Origin: Spongiicolonus versatilis
Lineage (GTDB): Bacteria > Pseudomonadota > Gammaproteobacteria > Arenicellales > Spongiicolonaceae
Length of the DNA stretch: 6,553 nucleotides
Direction of reading: 5' to 3'
Assembly: GCA_028286165.1 (NCBI GenBank)
Contig: JAPYMU010000097.1
Location: forward strand, 1-6,553
Shown: positions 5,825 to 6,553 of the stretch, piece by piece
How positions within the stretch are numbered: the stretch's first letter is position 1
Layout: every line of letters starts with the position of its first letter
Notes under the pieces: generated by a model
Database searches by the model: none
What the model was told of the DNA's origin: nothing
What the model saw: the letters and a program-made list of their open reading frames with translations, nothing else
Made by a program: the position numbers and the translations under genes

Positions 5825-6553
5825 GTGGCCGCCTTCACCGCCGCCGTCACCGCCGATGCGCTGGACTGCGCGCTGTGGGACTGGCGCGCCAGGCGCGAAA
5901 ACCGCCCGGCGTGGCAACTCGCCGGCCTTGCCAAACCGCAGCCGGTGGTGAGCGCCTTCACCCTCAGCCTCGCCGAACCCAAAGCCATGGCCGAGGCCGC
6001 CGCCCGCGCCCGTGGTTTTCCCGTTCTCAAACTCAAACTCGGCGCCGGCGACCCGGCGGCATGCGTCGCGGCCGTCAAAAAAGCCGCCCCCGCCGCCACC
6101 CTCATCGCCGACGCCAACGAAGCCTGGCGCGCCGACACCGTCGCCGAAATCCTGCGCGACCTGGCCGCCCTCGGCGTCGCCATGGTGGAACAGCCGCTGC
6201 CGGCCGGCGACGACCAGGCCCTGGCCGCCATCGCCAAACCCCGGCCGGTCGCCATCGCCGCCGACGAGTCCTTCCACACCGCCGCCGACACCGCCGCCGC
6301 CGCCGTCTACGACATCGCCAACATCAAACTGGACAAAACCGGCGGCCTCACCGCCGCCCTCACCGCCGCCGCCGCCATCCGCCGCCGGGGCCTGAAAATC
6401 ATGGTCGGCTGCATGCCCGCCACCTCGCTCAGCACCGCCCCCGCCCACCTGCTCACCGCCGGCGCCGCCTGGGTTGACCTGGACGCGCCGCTGCTTCTGG
6501 CGGACGACCGGCCGGGGGCGATGCGCTGGGACGGCGGCACGGTGCAGCCGCCG
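5825..6553 (+). CDS. dgcA: DgcA-like enolase-superfamily racemase lacking its capping domain; 3' end beyond window
   Basis: The frame runs 243 residues from GTG 5825 to the window edge, where only a short C-terminal tail is missing. It matches the barrel domain of dipeptide epimerases / N-acetyl-D-Glu racemase: ALDCALWDW (12-20), VSAFTLSLAEP (42-52), LKLKLG (68-73) with the KxK base K69/K71, DAN (96-98), VEQPLPAGDD (121-130), ADES (146-149), NIKLDKTGGLT (166-176) with K168, MVGCM, and a VDLDAPLLLADD ending with the DxD typical of dipeptide epimerases. Metal ligands D96, E122 and D147 and both catalytic lysines are all present. Missing is the N-terminal capping domain: in E. coli YcjG the LDCALWD block lies near residue 91, here at residue 13. 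Upstream DNA in this frame encodes only dgcN shadow. No Shine-Dalgarno is visible, and translation probably re-initiates after dgcN. It could be a true compact enzyme, a deletion pseudogene or an assembly error. Confidence 0.8.
   Translation, partial: MAAFTAAVTADALDCALWDWRARRENRPAWQLAGLAKPQPVVSAFTLSLAEPKAMAEAAARARGFPVLKLKLGAGDPAACVAAVKKAAPAATLIADANEAWRADTVAEILRDLAALGVAMVEQPLPAGDDQALAAIAKPRPVAIAADESFHTAADTAAAAVYDIANIKLDKTGGLTAALTAAAAIRRRGLKIMVGCMPATSLSTAPAHLLTAGAAWVDLDAPLLLADDRPGAMRWDGGTVQPP

Noticed and set aside
6280..6385. GCC-rich tandem-like stretches suggesting a DNA repeat
   Set aside because: They encode alanine-rich helices between conserved motifs of the enolase barrel (NIKLDKTGGLT to MVGCM), so codon bias explains them.
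5501..6448. A 315-residue open frame on the minus strand opposite dgcN/dgcA
   Set aside because: Glycine-rich low-complexity translation with no motif; it is the usual antisense shadow of GCC-rich coding DNA.
5470..6477. A 335-residue plus-strand frame spanning the dgcN-dgcA junction
   Set aside because: Pro/Arg/Ser-rich shadow in the wrong frame; both true frames beneath it have clear family motifs.

Overview
This is a GC-rich (roughly two-thirds GC by eye), gene-dense stretch of a Gram-negative bacterial chromosome. LPS-core-type glycosyltransferases, a D-Ala-D-Ala ligase and DgcN/DgcA-type D-glutamate genes fit a proteobacterium. I cannot name the genus. No tRNA, rRNA, CRISPR array, insertion sequence, prophage or plasmid signature is visible, and no gene-free stretch exceeds about 150 bases.

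Left block, + strand, 1-2574: the 3' end of a NYN-domain (LabA-like) nuclease gene, a family 2 glycosyltransferase of the WaaE/LgtF type, a family 4 glycosyltransferase, and a small VUT/YhhQ-family queuosine-precursor transporter. The genes lie 5 nt apart or overlap by 4 nt at GTGA junctions, so they look like one translationally coupled operon.

Convergent junction, 2575-2725: about 150 bp between the transporter and ddl. It holds a coding-looking remnant that resembles the DUF11-type beta-sandwich repeat of surface proteins, and a perfect 12-bp hairpin just past the ddl stop that probably ends transcription.

Middle block, - strand, 4788 down to 2726: a class IV PLP aminotransferase with a near-ideal Shine-Dalgarno, followed through another GTGA overlap by D-alanine-D-alanine ligase (DdlA type).

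Right block, + strand, 4815 to the window end: divergent from the aminotransferase with only 26 bp between start codons, a DUF1611 protein (DgcN, D-glutamate N-acetyltransferase) and then a dipeptide-epimerase-like enolase (DgcA, N-acetyl-D-glutamate racemase). The enolase has a complete set of barrel catalytic residues, but about 80 N-terminal residues expected for the capping domain are absent. Its coding begins 2 nt after the dgcN stop.

Read together, the middle and right blocks form a D-amino-acid module. The aminotransferase may interconvert D-Ala and D-Glu, Ddl consumes D-Ala for peptidoglycan, and DgcN/DgcA would return D-Glu to L-Glu. The substrate of the aminotransferase and the co-regulation are inferences. 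The most unusual points are the cap-less DgcA, the divergent D-amino-acid arrangement and the DUF11-like relic. I do not see a clearly novel multi-gene system.
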